64,000 nt of DNA from Amycolatopsis orientalis DSM 40040 = KCTC 9412. GTDB taxonomy: Bacteria > Actinomycetota > Actinomycetes > Mycobacteriales > Pseudonocardiaceae. The stretch lies in assembly GCF_000478275.1 (NCBI RefSeq), contig NZ_ASJB01000022.1, positions 1 through 64,000 on the forward strand, in the 5' to 3' direction. This document shows, piece by piece, positions 8,029-15,950 of this stretch. Each line of letters begins with the position of its first letter. Position 1 is the stretch's first letter. A program made the position numbers and the translations under genes. The notes beneath the pieces were generated by a model. It had not been told where the DNA came from, did not search any database, and saw nothing but the letters and a program-made list of their open reading frames with translations.

Positions 8029-8865
8029 GTGACCGAAGACGACACCGCACCCGGCCAGGCCCATCGGCCGCAATCCCTGATGCTCACCTTCCTGGGCATG
8101 CACGTGCTCGGCCACGACACCGCCGTCTACTCCGGAAGCGTGATCGACGTGTTCGCCCGCGTCGGCGTCTCCGAAGAGGCCGTCCGCTCGACGCTGACCC
8201 GGATGGTCGGCCGTGGCCTGCTGATCCGGCAGCGACACGGCCGCCGTGTCTACTTCGGACTGACGCCCCGCGCGACGGAGGTACTGGAGGACGGCGGGCG
8301 GCGGATCTGGGACACCGGCGCGGTCAACCGTGATTGGGACGGCACCTGGACACTCGTCGGCTACTCCCTGCCCGACAGCAGGCGCAGCGACCGGCACGAT
8401 CTGCGCAGCCAGCTCGTGTGGGCGGGTTTCGGCCTCCTGCAGAACGGATTGTGGATCGCGCCGGGCACCAGGGACGTCACCGCGATCGCCGAACCGCTCG
8501 GCCTGCTCGACCACGTCACGGTGTTCACCGCGCAGGAGGCCAAACCGACCGATTCCGCCGACCTGGTCCGCAAGGCCTTCGACATCGAGGCGATTTCCGC
8601 GCGGTACCGCACTTTCCTCGACCGCTGGGACCGGCCGAAGCCACTTCCGTCGGCCCCGGACGACCTCGCCCGCCGTCTGCTGCTCCACACCGACTGGCTC
8701 CAGGCCGTACGCCAGGATCCGCATCTCCCGGCGGAACATCTCCCCAGGGACTGGCCCGCCATCCGGGCGGAGCAGGTCTTCGCGCGGCTCGACGCGCGGA
8801 TCCGGGAGGCTTCGACCCGGCTGGCGGAAGAAGTGCTCGACGTGGTCGCGGTCGCGGACGGTTGA
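8029..8865 (+). CDS. PaaX-family transcriptional repressor
   Basis: 278 residues starting at GTG. The N-terminal winged helix (RVGVSEEAVRSTLTRMVGRGLL) and the central GTWTLVGYSLPDSRRSDRHDLRSQLVWAGFG block are the hallmarks of PaaX, the phenylacetyl-CoA-responsive repressor family. Members usually sense a CoA thioester made by the pathway they control. Divergence from the operon that ends in an acyl-CoA ligase fits that logic, so it is probably the local repressor. Confidence 0.87.
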   Translation: MTEDDTAPGQAHRPQSLMLTFLGMHVLGHDTAVYSGSVIDVFARVGVSEEAVRSTLTRMVGRGLLIRQRHGRRVYFGLTPRATEVLEDGGRRIWDTGAVNRDWDGTWTLVGYSLPDSRRSDRHDLRSQLVWAGFGLLQNGLWIAPGTRDVTAIAEPLGLLDHVTVFTAQEAKPTDSADLVRKAFDIEAISARYRTFLDRWDRPKPLPSAPDDLARRLLLHTDWLQAVRQDPHLPAEHLPRDWPAIRAEQVFARLDARIREASTRLAEEVLDVVAVADG

Positions 8866-8919
8866 TCCTCGCTACCCTCGCCTTCGGAAGTGAGTCACCC
8901 GACCCTGGGGAGCTGCGGA

Positions 8920-9555
8920 ATGGACCGTCCGGCCACGGCGGAGGAACTGTTCGACACCATCGGTTCCGCCTACGAGGAGGTCTTCGGCCGTCCGCCGGTG
9001 ATCGACAGGGCGCTGCGGCATCTGCTCGGCGCGCTGCCACCGTCGTCGAGGGTGCTCGACATCGGCAGCGGGACCGGTCGTCCGGTGGCCGAAGAACTGA
9101 CCGCCGCCGGGCACCGCGTGACCGGGCTCGACGTCTCGTCGGTGATGATCGACCTCGCCCGGCGGCAGGTTCCGGCCGCCTCCTTCGTCCACACCGATGT
9201 GCGGGACTGGGCATCCTCCCCCGAGTCGTGGGAAGCCGTCTGCGCGTTCTTCCCGTTCTTGCAGATGCCGCGCCGGGACACCGAAGCCGTGCTCGCCGAC
9301 ATCGCGCGATGGCTGGTCCCGGGCGGACTGTTCGCTCTCGTGACCGTCCCGCACGACATCGAGGACGTGCCGGTGGAGTTCTTCGGCCACACCTTCCACG
9401 CGACCAGCTTCGCGCCGGAGGATCTGGTGCGGCGGGTCGAGGCTGCCGGGCTGGAGGTCACCGGAACACATTCGGAACTCTTCACCGCGGAAGAGCCGGG
9501 CACACCACCGGAGGAGCACCTGCTGATCACGGCTCGCAAGCCGGGTCGCGGCTGA
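8920..9555 (+). CDS. Class I SAM-dependent methyltransferase
   Basis: 211 residues from an ATG preceded by GGGGAG at good spacing; a GTG 30 bp upstream is less likely. Motif I (VLDIGSGTGRP) and the following acidic strand (VTGLDVSSVMIDLA) form the SAM site, with LVPGGLFALVTV later. Substrate is unknown. It follows the PaaX-type gene in the same direction by 54 bp and precedes a glycosyltransferase by 19 bp. Confidence 0.8.
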   Translation: MDRPATAEELFDTIGSAYEEVFGRPPVIDRALRHLLGALPPSSRVLDIGSGTGRPVAEELTAAGHRVTGLDVSSVMIDLARRQVPAASFVHTDVRDWASSPESWEAVCAFFPFLQMPRRDTEAVLADIARWLVPGGLFALVTVPHDIEDVPVEFFGHTFHATSFAPEDLVRRVEAAGLEVTGTHSELFTAEEPGTPPEEHLLITARKPGRG

Positions 9556-9574
9556 TCATCACTATCCTCGCCTC

Positions 9575-10315
9575 GTGCCCGTCGTCAGCGTGATCACCCC
9601 GGTCCACCCGCCGAGCCTGCCGTACTTGACCGAGGCCTACGAATCCCTCGCCGCGCAGGAACTCCCGCCGGACTGGACCTGGGAATGGCTGGTGCAGGAG
9701 GACGGTGAGACCGGCCTGCTCGACGACGTCCTCCCCGCCGACGAGCGGGCGTTGCCCGGTTCGGGCCGCCGGGGCGGACCCGGGGTCACGAGGATGATGG
9801 CGATGTCGCGAGCCTCGGGGGAGCTGATCAAGGCGCTCGACGCGGACGACCTGCTCGCGCCGGGCGCGCTCGCGCGGGACATCGCGGTACTGGAAAATCC
9901 CGCGATCGACTGGACCACCTGCCGGGTCCTCGACCTCTTCCCCGACGGGACCACGGCGGGCGTCGACAGCGATCCCGAGGAAGGACCGATCGAACGCGGC
10001 TCGTTGTTCCGGCACTGGCGGCGCAACGGCTACCTCTCCCCCGTGGTGGCCGGGACGCTGTGCATCCGCCGCGAGGTGCTGCTGGACCTGGGCGGCTGGA
10101 TGGCCCTGCCCGCGTCGGAGGACACCGGGCTGATCCTCGCCGCGAACGCCGTCTCCGACGGGTACTTCGTGTCCACCTGCGGAATGTTCTACCGGAAGTG
10201 GGACGGGCAGGTCACCCGATCCGCCGCGCACAACGACGACACAGAACGGCTCGCGCGGATGAAACTGATCGAGGAACGCGCCGAGACCATGCTCGCGCGG
10301 CGGGCCCGGTCGTGA
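9575..10315 (+). CDS. Family 2 glycosyltransferase
   Basis: 246 residues starting at GTG, with the GT-A opening VSVITPVHPPSLPYL, a metal/nucleotide-binding LIKALDADD motif and a later ASEDTGLILAAN segment. GT2 enzymes transfer sugars from nucleotide sugars to surface or secreted acceptors. Part of a small plus-strand pair with the methyltransferase. No acceptor can be inferred. It ends 18 bp before the convergent TetR gene. Confidence 0.8.
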   Translation: MPVVSVITPVHPPSLPYLTEAYESLAAQELPPDWTWEWLVQEDGETGLLDDVLPADERALPGSGRRGGPGVTRMMAMSRASGELIKALDADDLLAPGALARDIAVLENPAIDWTTCRVLDLFPDGTTAGVDSDPEEGPIERGSLFRHWRRNGYLSPVVAGTLCIRREVLLDLGGWMALPASEDTGLILAANAVSDGYFVSTCGMFYRKWDGQVTRSAAHNDDTERLARMKLIEERAETMLARRARS

Positions 10316-10333
10316 GCGGCGAGGCCGCCATCC

Positions 10334-10948
10334 CTACAATTCGATGCTCACGTCCGGTGACGCGGCGACCATGTCGAGCAGCGACTTGGCGCACAGATCG
10401 CGGGTCTGGTCCCTGGTCAGCCGCCGGTACTTGAGCCAGTCGAGGCAGACCGCGACGACGAACGCCAGCCAGCCGCGCACGGTCACCCGCAGGGTCTCCG
10501 GCGGCTCGACGTCCGGGCACAGGGCCGCCAGGATCCGGCGGCCCTGTTCGGCGAAGTTGTTGTCCAGGACCTCCCGCACGTCGTCGACCGCGATGGCCGT
10601 GCCCGCGTGCAGGGCGCGGTAGCCGTCCTCGTTGGCTTCGGCGTAGCGGAGGTACGCGTCGAGGCCCGCCATCAGCTGCTCCGCGACCGGCAGCGTGGGA
10701 TCGGTCCTGGTCATGTCGAGCAGGCGTTCACCCTCGGCCTTGATGACCTCGGTGACGAAGTCCCGTTTCGTCGGGAAGTAGTGGTAGAGCAGCCCTCGCG
10801 ACACCTCGGCGATGTCCGCGACCTGTTCGATCCACACGTCGTCGTACGGCCGTTGCGCGAACAGGCGGGCACCGATCCGCAGCAGCTGTTCCCGCCGCTC
10901 GGCGGTGCTCAGCCTGCTGCGGGGCCTTCCGGAAGTACTCGCCGCCAT
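10334..10948 (-). CDS. TetR-family regulator (divergent to the P450 gene)
   Basis: 204 residues from ATG 10948; a GTG at 10972 would overlap the intergenic operator region and is less likely. The N-terminal HTH reads IEQVADIAEVSRGLLYHYFPTKRDF, a standard TetR recognition helix. The C-terminal ligand domain is generic. It is divergent from the CYP102-like gene with an 88-bp intergenic region holding an imperfect palindrome, so it probably controls the P450 and itself. Confidence 0.83.
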   Translation of the reverse strand: MAASTSGRPRSRLSTAERREQLLRIGARLFAQRPYDDVWIEQVADIAEVSRGLLYHYFPTKRDFVTEVIKAEGERLLDMTRTDPTLPVAEQLMAGLDAYLRYAEANEDGYRALHAGTAIAVDDVREVLDNNFAEQGRRILAALCPDVEPPETLRVTVRGWLAFVVAVCLDWLKYRRLTRDQTRDLCAKSLLDMVAASPDVSIEL

Positions 10949-10961
10949 CCGGTCATCGTAC

Positions 10962-10983
10962 TTACTTGACACGGGTTCAGTAA
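10962..10983. promoter_or_regulatory. Imperfect palindrome, candidate TetR operator
   Basis: TTACT at 10962-10966 mirrors AGTAA at 10979-10983, with partial symmetry inside. It lies between the divergent TetR and P450 genes in an otherwise AT-poor region. Size and placement fit a TetR dimer site. Confidence 0.4.
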
Positions 10984-11036
10984 CAGGCCACGCTCGCTAT
11001 TGGATGTCGATTCAACAGTGCTTACCTGGAGGGGCC

Positions 11037-12419
11037 ATGGCCACCGCTCTCCCCCATCCCCCGCGCCGGATCCCGCTGGTCGGCGACGTGCTCGGTGTTT
11101 CGCCGCAGACCCCCGTCCAGGACTCGATGCGGCACGCCGCCGAACTGGGCCCCGTCTTCGAGCGCAAGGTGTTCGGCCGCAAGATCGTGTTCGTCCACGG
11201 TGCCGGTCTGGTCGCCGAACTCTCGGACGAGAAGCGGTTCGCGAAACACGTCACGCCCGCGATCTCGAACCTGCGCCCGCTCGGCGGCGACGGCCTGTTC
11301 ACCGCGCACAACGAGGAACCCAACTGGCGGCGCGCGCACGAGATCCTCGCGCCGGCGTTCAGCCGTGACGCCATGCGGCGCTATCACCCGACGATGCTGG
11401 CGATCACCCGTGAACTGCTGGACACCTGGGATCGCGGTGGCGAGGTCGACGTCACGGACGACATGACCAAGCTGACGCTGGAGACCATCGGGCGAACGGG
11501 ATTCGGCTACAGCTTCTCGTCGTTCGAACGCGCCGAACCGCATCCGTTCGTCGCCGCGATGGTCCGCACCCTGCGGCACGCGCAGCGGACGGTGATCCAG
11601 CCGCCGGTCATCGGCCCGCTCCTCAACCGGAAAGCGAACCGGCGCAACGAAGCCGACCTCGCGTTCCTCCGCTCCGTCGTCGACGAGGTCGTCGAGGCGC
11701 GCCGGGACGACACGAGCACCGAAGACCTGCTCGGGCTCATGCTGAACACCGTGCAGCCGGGCACGGGCGAGGCGCTGGACGAGGTCAACATCCGGAACCA
11801 GATCATCACCTTCCTCATCGCCGGGCACGAGACGACGTCGGGCGCGCTGTCGTTCGCCTTGTACTACCTGGCACGGAATCCGGACGTCCTCTCCCGCGCA
11901 CGGTCCGAAGTGGACAAGGTCTGGGGCGAACACCCGGATCCGTCCTACGAGGAGGTCGCCAAGCTCCGTTACGTCCGGCGCGTCCTGGACGAGGCGCTGC
12001 GGTTCTGGCCGACGGCGCCCGCGTTCGCGCGCCAGGCCAAGGTGGACACCGTCGTCGGCGGCGAGTATCCGATGCGCGCGGGACAGTGGGCGCTCGTCCT
12101 CATCCCGGCTCTGCACCGTGATCCCGTCTGGGGCGACGATCCGGAGTCGTTCGACCCCGACCGCTTCGCCCCGGATCGCAACCGGGCCCGCCCGCCGCAC
12201 GTGTACAAACCTTTCGGCACCGGGGAACGCGCCTGCATCGGACGGCAGTTCGCCCTCCACGAGGCGACGCTGGTACTCGGCATGCTGCTGAGCCGGTACG
12301 AACTGCGCGGTGATCCGTCCTATCGGCTGAAAGTGCAGGAACTGCTGACGTTGAAGCCGGAAGGGTTCAAGCTCGACGTTTTCCTCCGCGACCGCGCCAC
12401 AGCGGCTGTGACGGCCTAA
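11037..12419 (+). CDS. Cytochrome P450, CYP102-type heme domain without reductase
   Basis: 460 residues. The start is the ATG behind TGGAGGGG. The I-helix reads FLIAGHETTSGALSFALYYL, the ExxR motif is DEALR, and the heme loop is FGTGERACIG with Cys400. These segments and the end (ETLTL-like LKVQELLTLKPEGF) closely follow the heme domain of Bacillus P450 BM3, a fatty-acid hydroxylase. Unlike BM3 the protein stops after the heme domain, so electrons must come from separate partners; no ferredoxin or reductase gene is in the window. It overlaps the next convergent TetR gene by 4 bp. Confidence 0.88.
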   Translation: MATALPHPPRRIPLVGDVLGVSPQTPVQDSMRHAAELGPVFERKVFGRKIVFVHGAGLVAELSDEKRFAKHVTPAISNLRPLGGDGLFTAHNEEPNWRRAHEILAPAFSRDAMRRYHPTMLAITRELLDTWDRGGEVDVTDDMTKLTLETIGRTGFGYSFSSFERAEPHPFVAAMVRTLRHAQRTVIQPPVIGPLLNRKANRRNEADLAFLRSVVDEVVEARRDDTSTEDLLGLMLNTVQPGTGEALDEVNIRNQIITFLIAGHETTSGALSFALYYLARNPDVLSRARSEVDKVWGEHPDPSYEEVAKLRYVRRVLDEALRFWPTAPAFARQAKVDTVVGGEYPMRAGQWALVLIPALHRDPVWGDDPESFDPDRFAPDRNRARPPHVYKPFGTGERACIGRQFALHEATLVLGMLLSRYELRGDPSYRLKVQELLTLKPEGFKLDVFLRDRATAAVTA

Positions 12420-13012
12420 CCGCGGGGCTTGAGCAGCTCGTCGAAGAGGGCGTCCACCAGGCCGCGGGGAATTCCCGCCCCGGTCAGGGCACGGTAGACG
12501 ATCGGGCCGACGACGGCGTCGATGGCGGCGTCGACGTCGAGCCCGGGCGAGATCTCACCGGCCTCGATTCCGTTCGCGAGGAGTTCGCGCTCCCGTTCGC
12601 CTCGCGGGCCGAGGTAGCGGTCTTGCAGGCTCTTGGCCGTTTCGGGGCTGTGCTGTGCCTCGGCGATGAGGGCGAGCAGGACCTTTCCGGCCGGGTCGCG
12701 GGTGACGAACCGGGCGAAGCCGCGGAAGTAGCCGCGGATACCGTCCGCCGTGGACTTCGCCTCCGGGACGGGAAAACGCTTCTCGCTGTCCTCGATGAGC
12801 GTGTCGAGGAGGATCTCGACCTTCGAAGGCCACCAGCGGTAGATCGTCTGCTTGGCGACACCCGCCCGGCGCGCGATCGCCTCGATGGTCAGCCGGGCGA
12901 AGCCGTGCTCGACGAGCAGGTCGTCCGCGGCATGGAGCACGGCGAGGCGGGCGGCCTCGTCGCGCTGGTTGCCGGAGCGCGCCCTGCGGGGCTGCGAATT
13001 CACGGCTGGCAT
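12416..13012 (-). CDS. TetR-family regulator (divergent to SDR)
   Basis: 198 residues from ATG 13012; an upstream ATG would add 10 residues. The HTH (IEAIARRAGVAKQTIYRWWPSK) is canonical for TetR, and the C-terminal region is of the type with a conserved FARFVTRDPAGK helix. Its promoter region carries a 28-bp palindrome shared with the divergent SDR gene, so it probably represses that gene and itself. Confidence 0.85.
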   Translation of the reverse strand: MPAVNSQPRRARSGNQRDEAARLAVLHAADDLLVEHGFARLTIEAIARRAGVAKQTIYRWWPSKVEILLDTLIEDSEKRFPVPEAKSTADGIRGYFRGFARFVTRDPAGKVLLALIAEAQHSPETAKSLQDRYLGPRGERERELLANGIEAGEISPGLDVDAAIDAVVGPIVYRALTGAGIPRGLVDALFDELLKPRG

Positions 13013-13067
13013 GCGGACCACAGTACCGGCCGGCGCGGCCAAGCCGCGTCGCCAGGTGCCGTGCTAC

Positions 13068-13095
13068 TGTCTAGACGCAACGTCGCGTCTAGACA
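13068..13095. promoter_or_regulatory. 28-bp palindrome, TetR operator
   Basis: Arms TGTCTAGACGC (13068-13078) and GCGTCTAGACA (13085-13095) are perfect inverted repeats around a 6-bp centre. It lies 25 bp before the SDR start and 55 bp before the TetR start, overlapping the probable promoters. Confidence 0.7.
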
Positions 13096-13120
13096 AAGTT
13101 CCCGCCACCAAGGAGTTTTC

Positions 13121-13816
13121 GTGTCCACCACCTCCGAACGTCAAGCACTCGTCATCGGCGCCTCCCGCGGTTTGGGGCTCGTCCTCGCCGACGAGCTCAC
13201 CCGGCGCGGCTGGCGGGTCATCGCCACCGCCCGCCGGAACGACGGCGAACTGCGGGCGAAGGCCGACGCCTCGAACGGGCGACTGCGGGTCGAATCGCTG
13301 GAGATGACCAGCGACGAGCAGCTGTCGGCCTTGCGTGAGCGCCTCGACGGAACCCCGCTCGACCTGCTCTTCGTCAACGCCGCGATCGATCGCGGGAACC
13401 TGCCCATCACCGAGGTCTCGACCGAAACGTTCACCGAGGTGATGATCACCAACGCGTTGAGCCCGCTGCGTGCCGTCGAAGCCCTTCGCGGGTCCGTCGT
13501 TCCGGGCGGCACCGTCGCGGTCATGTCCTCCAGGCAGGGCAGCGTCTCCCTGAACACCAGGCCCGGCTTCGAGCTTTACAAGGCCAGCAAGGCCGCGCTC
13601 AACCAGTTGATGCGCAGCTACGCCACGCGATACGCCGACGACGGGCAGACCAAGCTCCTCATTCACCCCGGCCACAACCAGACGCCGCTCGGCGGCCCGG
13701 GCGCCCCGCTCAAACCCGAGGAGAGCATCCCCGCCGTCGTCGACGTCCTCGAAGCGCAAGCCGGTACTCCGGGCCTGCAGTTCCTGGATCTTCACGGCGA
13801 GGTCGTGCCCTGGTAG
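13121..13816 (+). CDS. SDR-family oxidoreductase
   Basis: 231 residues from GTG 13121, preceded by AAGGAG. The NAD(P) motif is ALVIGASRGLGLVLADEL, followed by FVNAA in place of NNAG, and the catalytic YKASK (ELYKASKAAL). Substrate is unknown. Controlled in all likelihood by the divergent TetR through the palindrome just upstream. The next gene, an AhpD-like protein, follows in the same direction after 73 bp. Confidence 0.85.
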   Translation: MSTTSERQALVIGASRGLGLVLADELTRRGWRVIATARRNDGELRAKADASNGRLRVESLEMTSDEQLSALRERLDGTPLDLLFVNAAIDRGNLPITEVSTETFTEVMITNALSPLRAVEALRGSVVPGGTVAVMSSRQGSVSLNTRPGFELYKASKAALNQLMRSYATRYADDGQTKLLIHPGHNQTPLGGPGAPLKPEESIPAVVDVLEAQAGTPGLQFLDLHGEVVPW

Positions 13817-13889
13817 CGCCCGGTCACATCCGGCACCCGGGATCCGTCAGTGCGGTGAAGGCAAGACGGAAACCCTGGAGGAGAACATC

Positions 13890-14342
13890 ATGCAAGCCCG
13901 GATCCCGAACCCTGCGCTGGCGAACCCCGCCGCACTGAAGGCCCTGATCGCGTTGGCGGAGTCGACCGGCGACACCGGCGTCCCCAAGACCACGCACTAC
14001 CTGATGCACGTCCGCGCCAGCCAGATCAACGGCTGCGCCGGCTGCCTGGAGATGCACACCAAGGAGATGCGCGAGGCGGGCGAATCCGACGAGCGGATCT
14101 TCACCGTCGCCGCGTGGCGTGACACGGCCTACTTCACCGAGCCCGAACGTGCGGCACTCGCGCTGGCCGAGGCACTCACCCGGATCGCGGACCGGGCGGA
14201 TCCGGTCGACGACGGGATCTGGGACGAAGCGGCCCGTCATTACGACGAACGGCAGCTTTCGAGCCTGGTCCTCTCGATCGCGGCCATCAACACCTGGAAC
14301 CGGCTCAACGTCGCCACCCGGCAGGTCGCCGGGGCCTCCTGA
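13890..14342 (+). CDS. AhpD-like / carboxymuconolactone decarboxylase family protein
   Basis: 150 residues with the alkylhydroperoxidase core: the CxxC redox pair and His in NGCAGCLEMH, and the helix ERAALALAEALT. Proteins with this motif reduce peroxides through the Cys pair. The start has a good ribosome site (TGGAGGAG). It may be co-transcribed with the SDR gene. A 6-bp hairpin terminator follows. Confidence 0.87.
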   Translation: MQARIPNPALANPAALKALIALAESTGDTGVPKTTHYLMHVRASQINGCAGCLEMHTKEMREAGESDERIFTVAAWRDTAYFTEPERAALALAEALTRIADRADPVDDGIWDEAARHYDERQLSSLVLSIAAINTWNRLNVATRQVAGAS

Positions 14343-14418
14343 CCCTCAATGCCAGGTATACCGGCGCATGTCCCTGATCCTCTGTTGATCAAGCTTCGCA
14401 ACGGGTGCGACCCCGCGC

Positions 14419-14436
14419 CCTGCCCCTGAAGGCAGG
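14419..14436. terminator. Short hairpin between convergent genes
   Basis: CCTGCC (14419-14424) pairs with GGCAGG (14431-14436) around a 6-nt loop, followed by CATTTCCC. It lies between the stops of the AhpD-like gene and the convergent HTH regulator and could serve either strand. Confidence 0.45.
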
Positions 14437-14451
14437 CATTTCCCGACCAGC

Positions 14452-15183
14452 TCACCGCGTCTGGCGCAGCTCCACACAGCACTCGGCCGCGCCGGGAGCG
14501 AGGACCGCCTCCACGCTCCCGGCGCGGACGCCGGTCAGGAAGCCGGCGAGAAAGGCCTGGTTGATCCCGCAGACAAGCTCCGGCGCCTCGGCGGCCAGCG
14601 GGTGGAACGGGCAGTTCCGTAGCCGGACACAGGTCCGGGTGTCCCGGCTCGGCTCGAAGCCGAAACGGCGAAGCACCCCTTCGGCGACGGTGAGCGCGCG
14701 CTCGGCACCGAGCCTGCCCGGCCGGGTCCGCGCGCGTTCCTCCTCACCCAACGCGAGGCCGCGCTCCCCCGCGACCCGCAGCACGGCGTCCCGCGCCGTT
14801 TCACCGGACCCTTCGGCGAGCACCGCCTCGGTGAGGATGCTCGCCAGGATCTCGTGCCGCCTCGCGGGAAGCTGCACCTGGATGCTTTCTTCGACCGGTT
14901 CGTAGACCTTGGGCTTGCGCCCCACCTTCACCACCGGGCCCGCCGCGTAGCCGAACTTGAGCAGCCCGGCCGCCACGAGCTTGTCGAGGTGGAACGCGGC
15001 GAGCTTGCGGGAGATCCCGACCGCGGCCGCCGCCTCGTCCCGCGTCACCGGACGCCGCGCACGCCGGGTGAAGGCGTACATGCCGCGGCGGAGGTCGTCG
15101 TCGAGCGCCGACACCGCGGCGATGGCGGGGACGTCGAGGCCGTCCGGATCGGACACTGTCACGTACACCACGATATCGCCCAT
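14452..15183 (-). CDS. HTH regulator with C-terminal Cys cluster (possible metal or Fe-S sensor)
   Basis: 243 residues. The N-terminal winged helix (RDEAAAAVGISRKLAAFHLDKLVAAGLL) is ArsR/MarR-like. The C-terminal half carries conserved cysteines: CVRLRNCPFHPLA, then LVCGIN, then a CC pair near the end. This arrangement resembles SufR-type regulators that bind an Fe-S cluster. The start is uncertain because no strong ribosome site is visible. Divergent from the folE paralogue, which it may control. Confidence 0.7.
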   Translation of the reverse strand: MGDIVVYVTVSDPDGLDVPAIAAVSALDDDLRRGMYAFTRRARRPVTRDEAAAAVGISRKLAAFHLDKLVAAGLLKFGYAAGPVVKVGRKPKVYEPVEESIQVQLPARRHEILASILTEAVLAEGSGETARDAVLRVAGERGLALGEEERARTRPGRLGAERALTVAEGVLRRFGFEPSRDTRTCVRLRNCPFHPLAAEAPELVCGINQAFLAGFLTGVRAGSVEAVLAPGAAECCVELRQTR

Positions 15184-15304
15184 CTCAACCGGCGGAACAT
15201 TCTGGACCGCCGATCTACCATGTAGGCTGAACCGGCGGACGGTAAAACGCCCAAAAATCTTAGTCAAACAGCACTGGGGATCGCGGTCCATCCTAGGAGG
15301 CCTT
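15184..15304. promoter_or_regulatory. Divergent promoter region with AACCGGCGGA direct repeats
   Basis: AACCGGCGGA occurs at 15187-15196 and again at 15230-15239, 43 bp apart, with GGACCGCCG between them in partial inverted orientation. These repeats are candidate binding sites for the Cys-containing regulator. The 3' part is unusually AT-rich for the window (AAAAATCTTAG), fitting a folE promoter. Confidence 0.4.
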
Positions 15305-15901
15305 ATGTCCACTCCCGCCTTGCGCGTCGTGCATGAACCCGGGCCGGGACCGGACCTGGTGGCCGCCGAGGCCGCGGCCGCCGATCTCCTCACCGCACTG
15401 GGCATCTCGCTGGACTCCGAGAGTCTCCGTGGCACCCCTGGCCGGATGGCGCGCGCGTACGCCGAGTTGTTCACGCCGCGCTCGTTCGACCTCACGACCT
15501 TCCCCAACGACGAGGGCTACGACGAACTGGTCCTCGCCAGGGGCATCCCCGTGCGGTCGGTCTGCGAACACCACCTGCTGCCGTTCGTCGGGGTCGCGCA
15601 CGTCGGCTACCTGCCGGGCGAACGGATCCTGGGGCTGTCCAAGCTGGCCAGGATCGTCGAGCACTTCGCCTGCCGCCCGCAGGTTCAGGAGCGGCTCACG
15701 AAACAGGTCGCCGACTGGCTCGACGAGCAACTCGAACCGCGCGGCGTCGGTGTGGTGATCGAGGCCGAGCATTCGTGCATGACCCTGCGCGGGGTCCAGG
15801 CCACCGGATCGAGCACCGTCACCTCGACCCTGCTCGGCACGCTGCGCGAAGACGCCCGTTCGCGCCAGGAGTTCTTCGCCCTCACCGGCATCAACGGCTG
15901 A
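15305..15901 (+). CDS. folE: GTP cyclohydrolase I (FolE-type, probable paralogue)
   Basis: 198 residues. The zinc ligands are visible as Cys87 and His90 (SVCEHHLLPF) and Cys158 (EHSCMTLRGVQ), with the spacing of the E. coli enzyme, and ARIVEHFACRPQVQERL is the conserved core helix. It should convert GTP to dihydroneopterin triphosphate for pterin synthesis. The N-terminal third is shorter and less conserved than in housekeeping copies, and there are no folate genes nearby, so this looks like a second, regulated copy. Ribosome site TAGGAGG. The KAP gene starts 49 bp downstream. Confidence 0.88.
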   Translation: MSTPALRVVHEPGPGPDLVAAEAAAADLLTALGISLDSESLRGTPGRMARAYAELFTPRSFDLTTFPNDEGYDELVLARGIPVRSVCEHHLLPFVGVAHVGYLPGERILGLSKLARIVEHFACRPQVQERLTKQVADWLDEQLEPRGVGVVIEAEHSCMTLRGVQATGSSTVTSTLLGTLREDARSRQEFFALTGING

Positions 15902-15950
15902 GCGGCCGCCTAGACTTGCCCTTCCGTTCGGCCTCGGGAGGGAAGCACGG

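Noticed and set aside
9575..13816. Secondary-metabolite cluster suggested by P450, methyltransferase, glycosyltransferase and CoA ligases
   Set aside because: No polyketide synthase, NRPS, terpene or RiPP core is present, and the genes are split into small divergent units with separate regulators.
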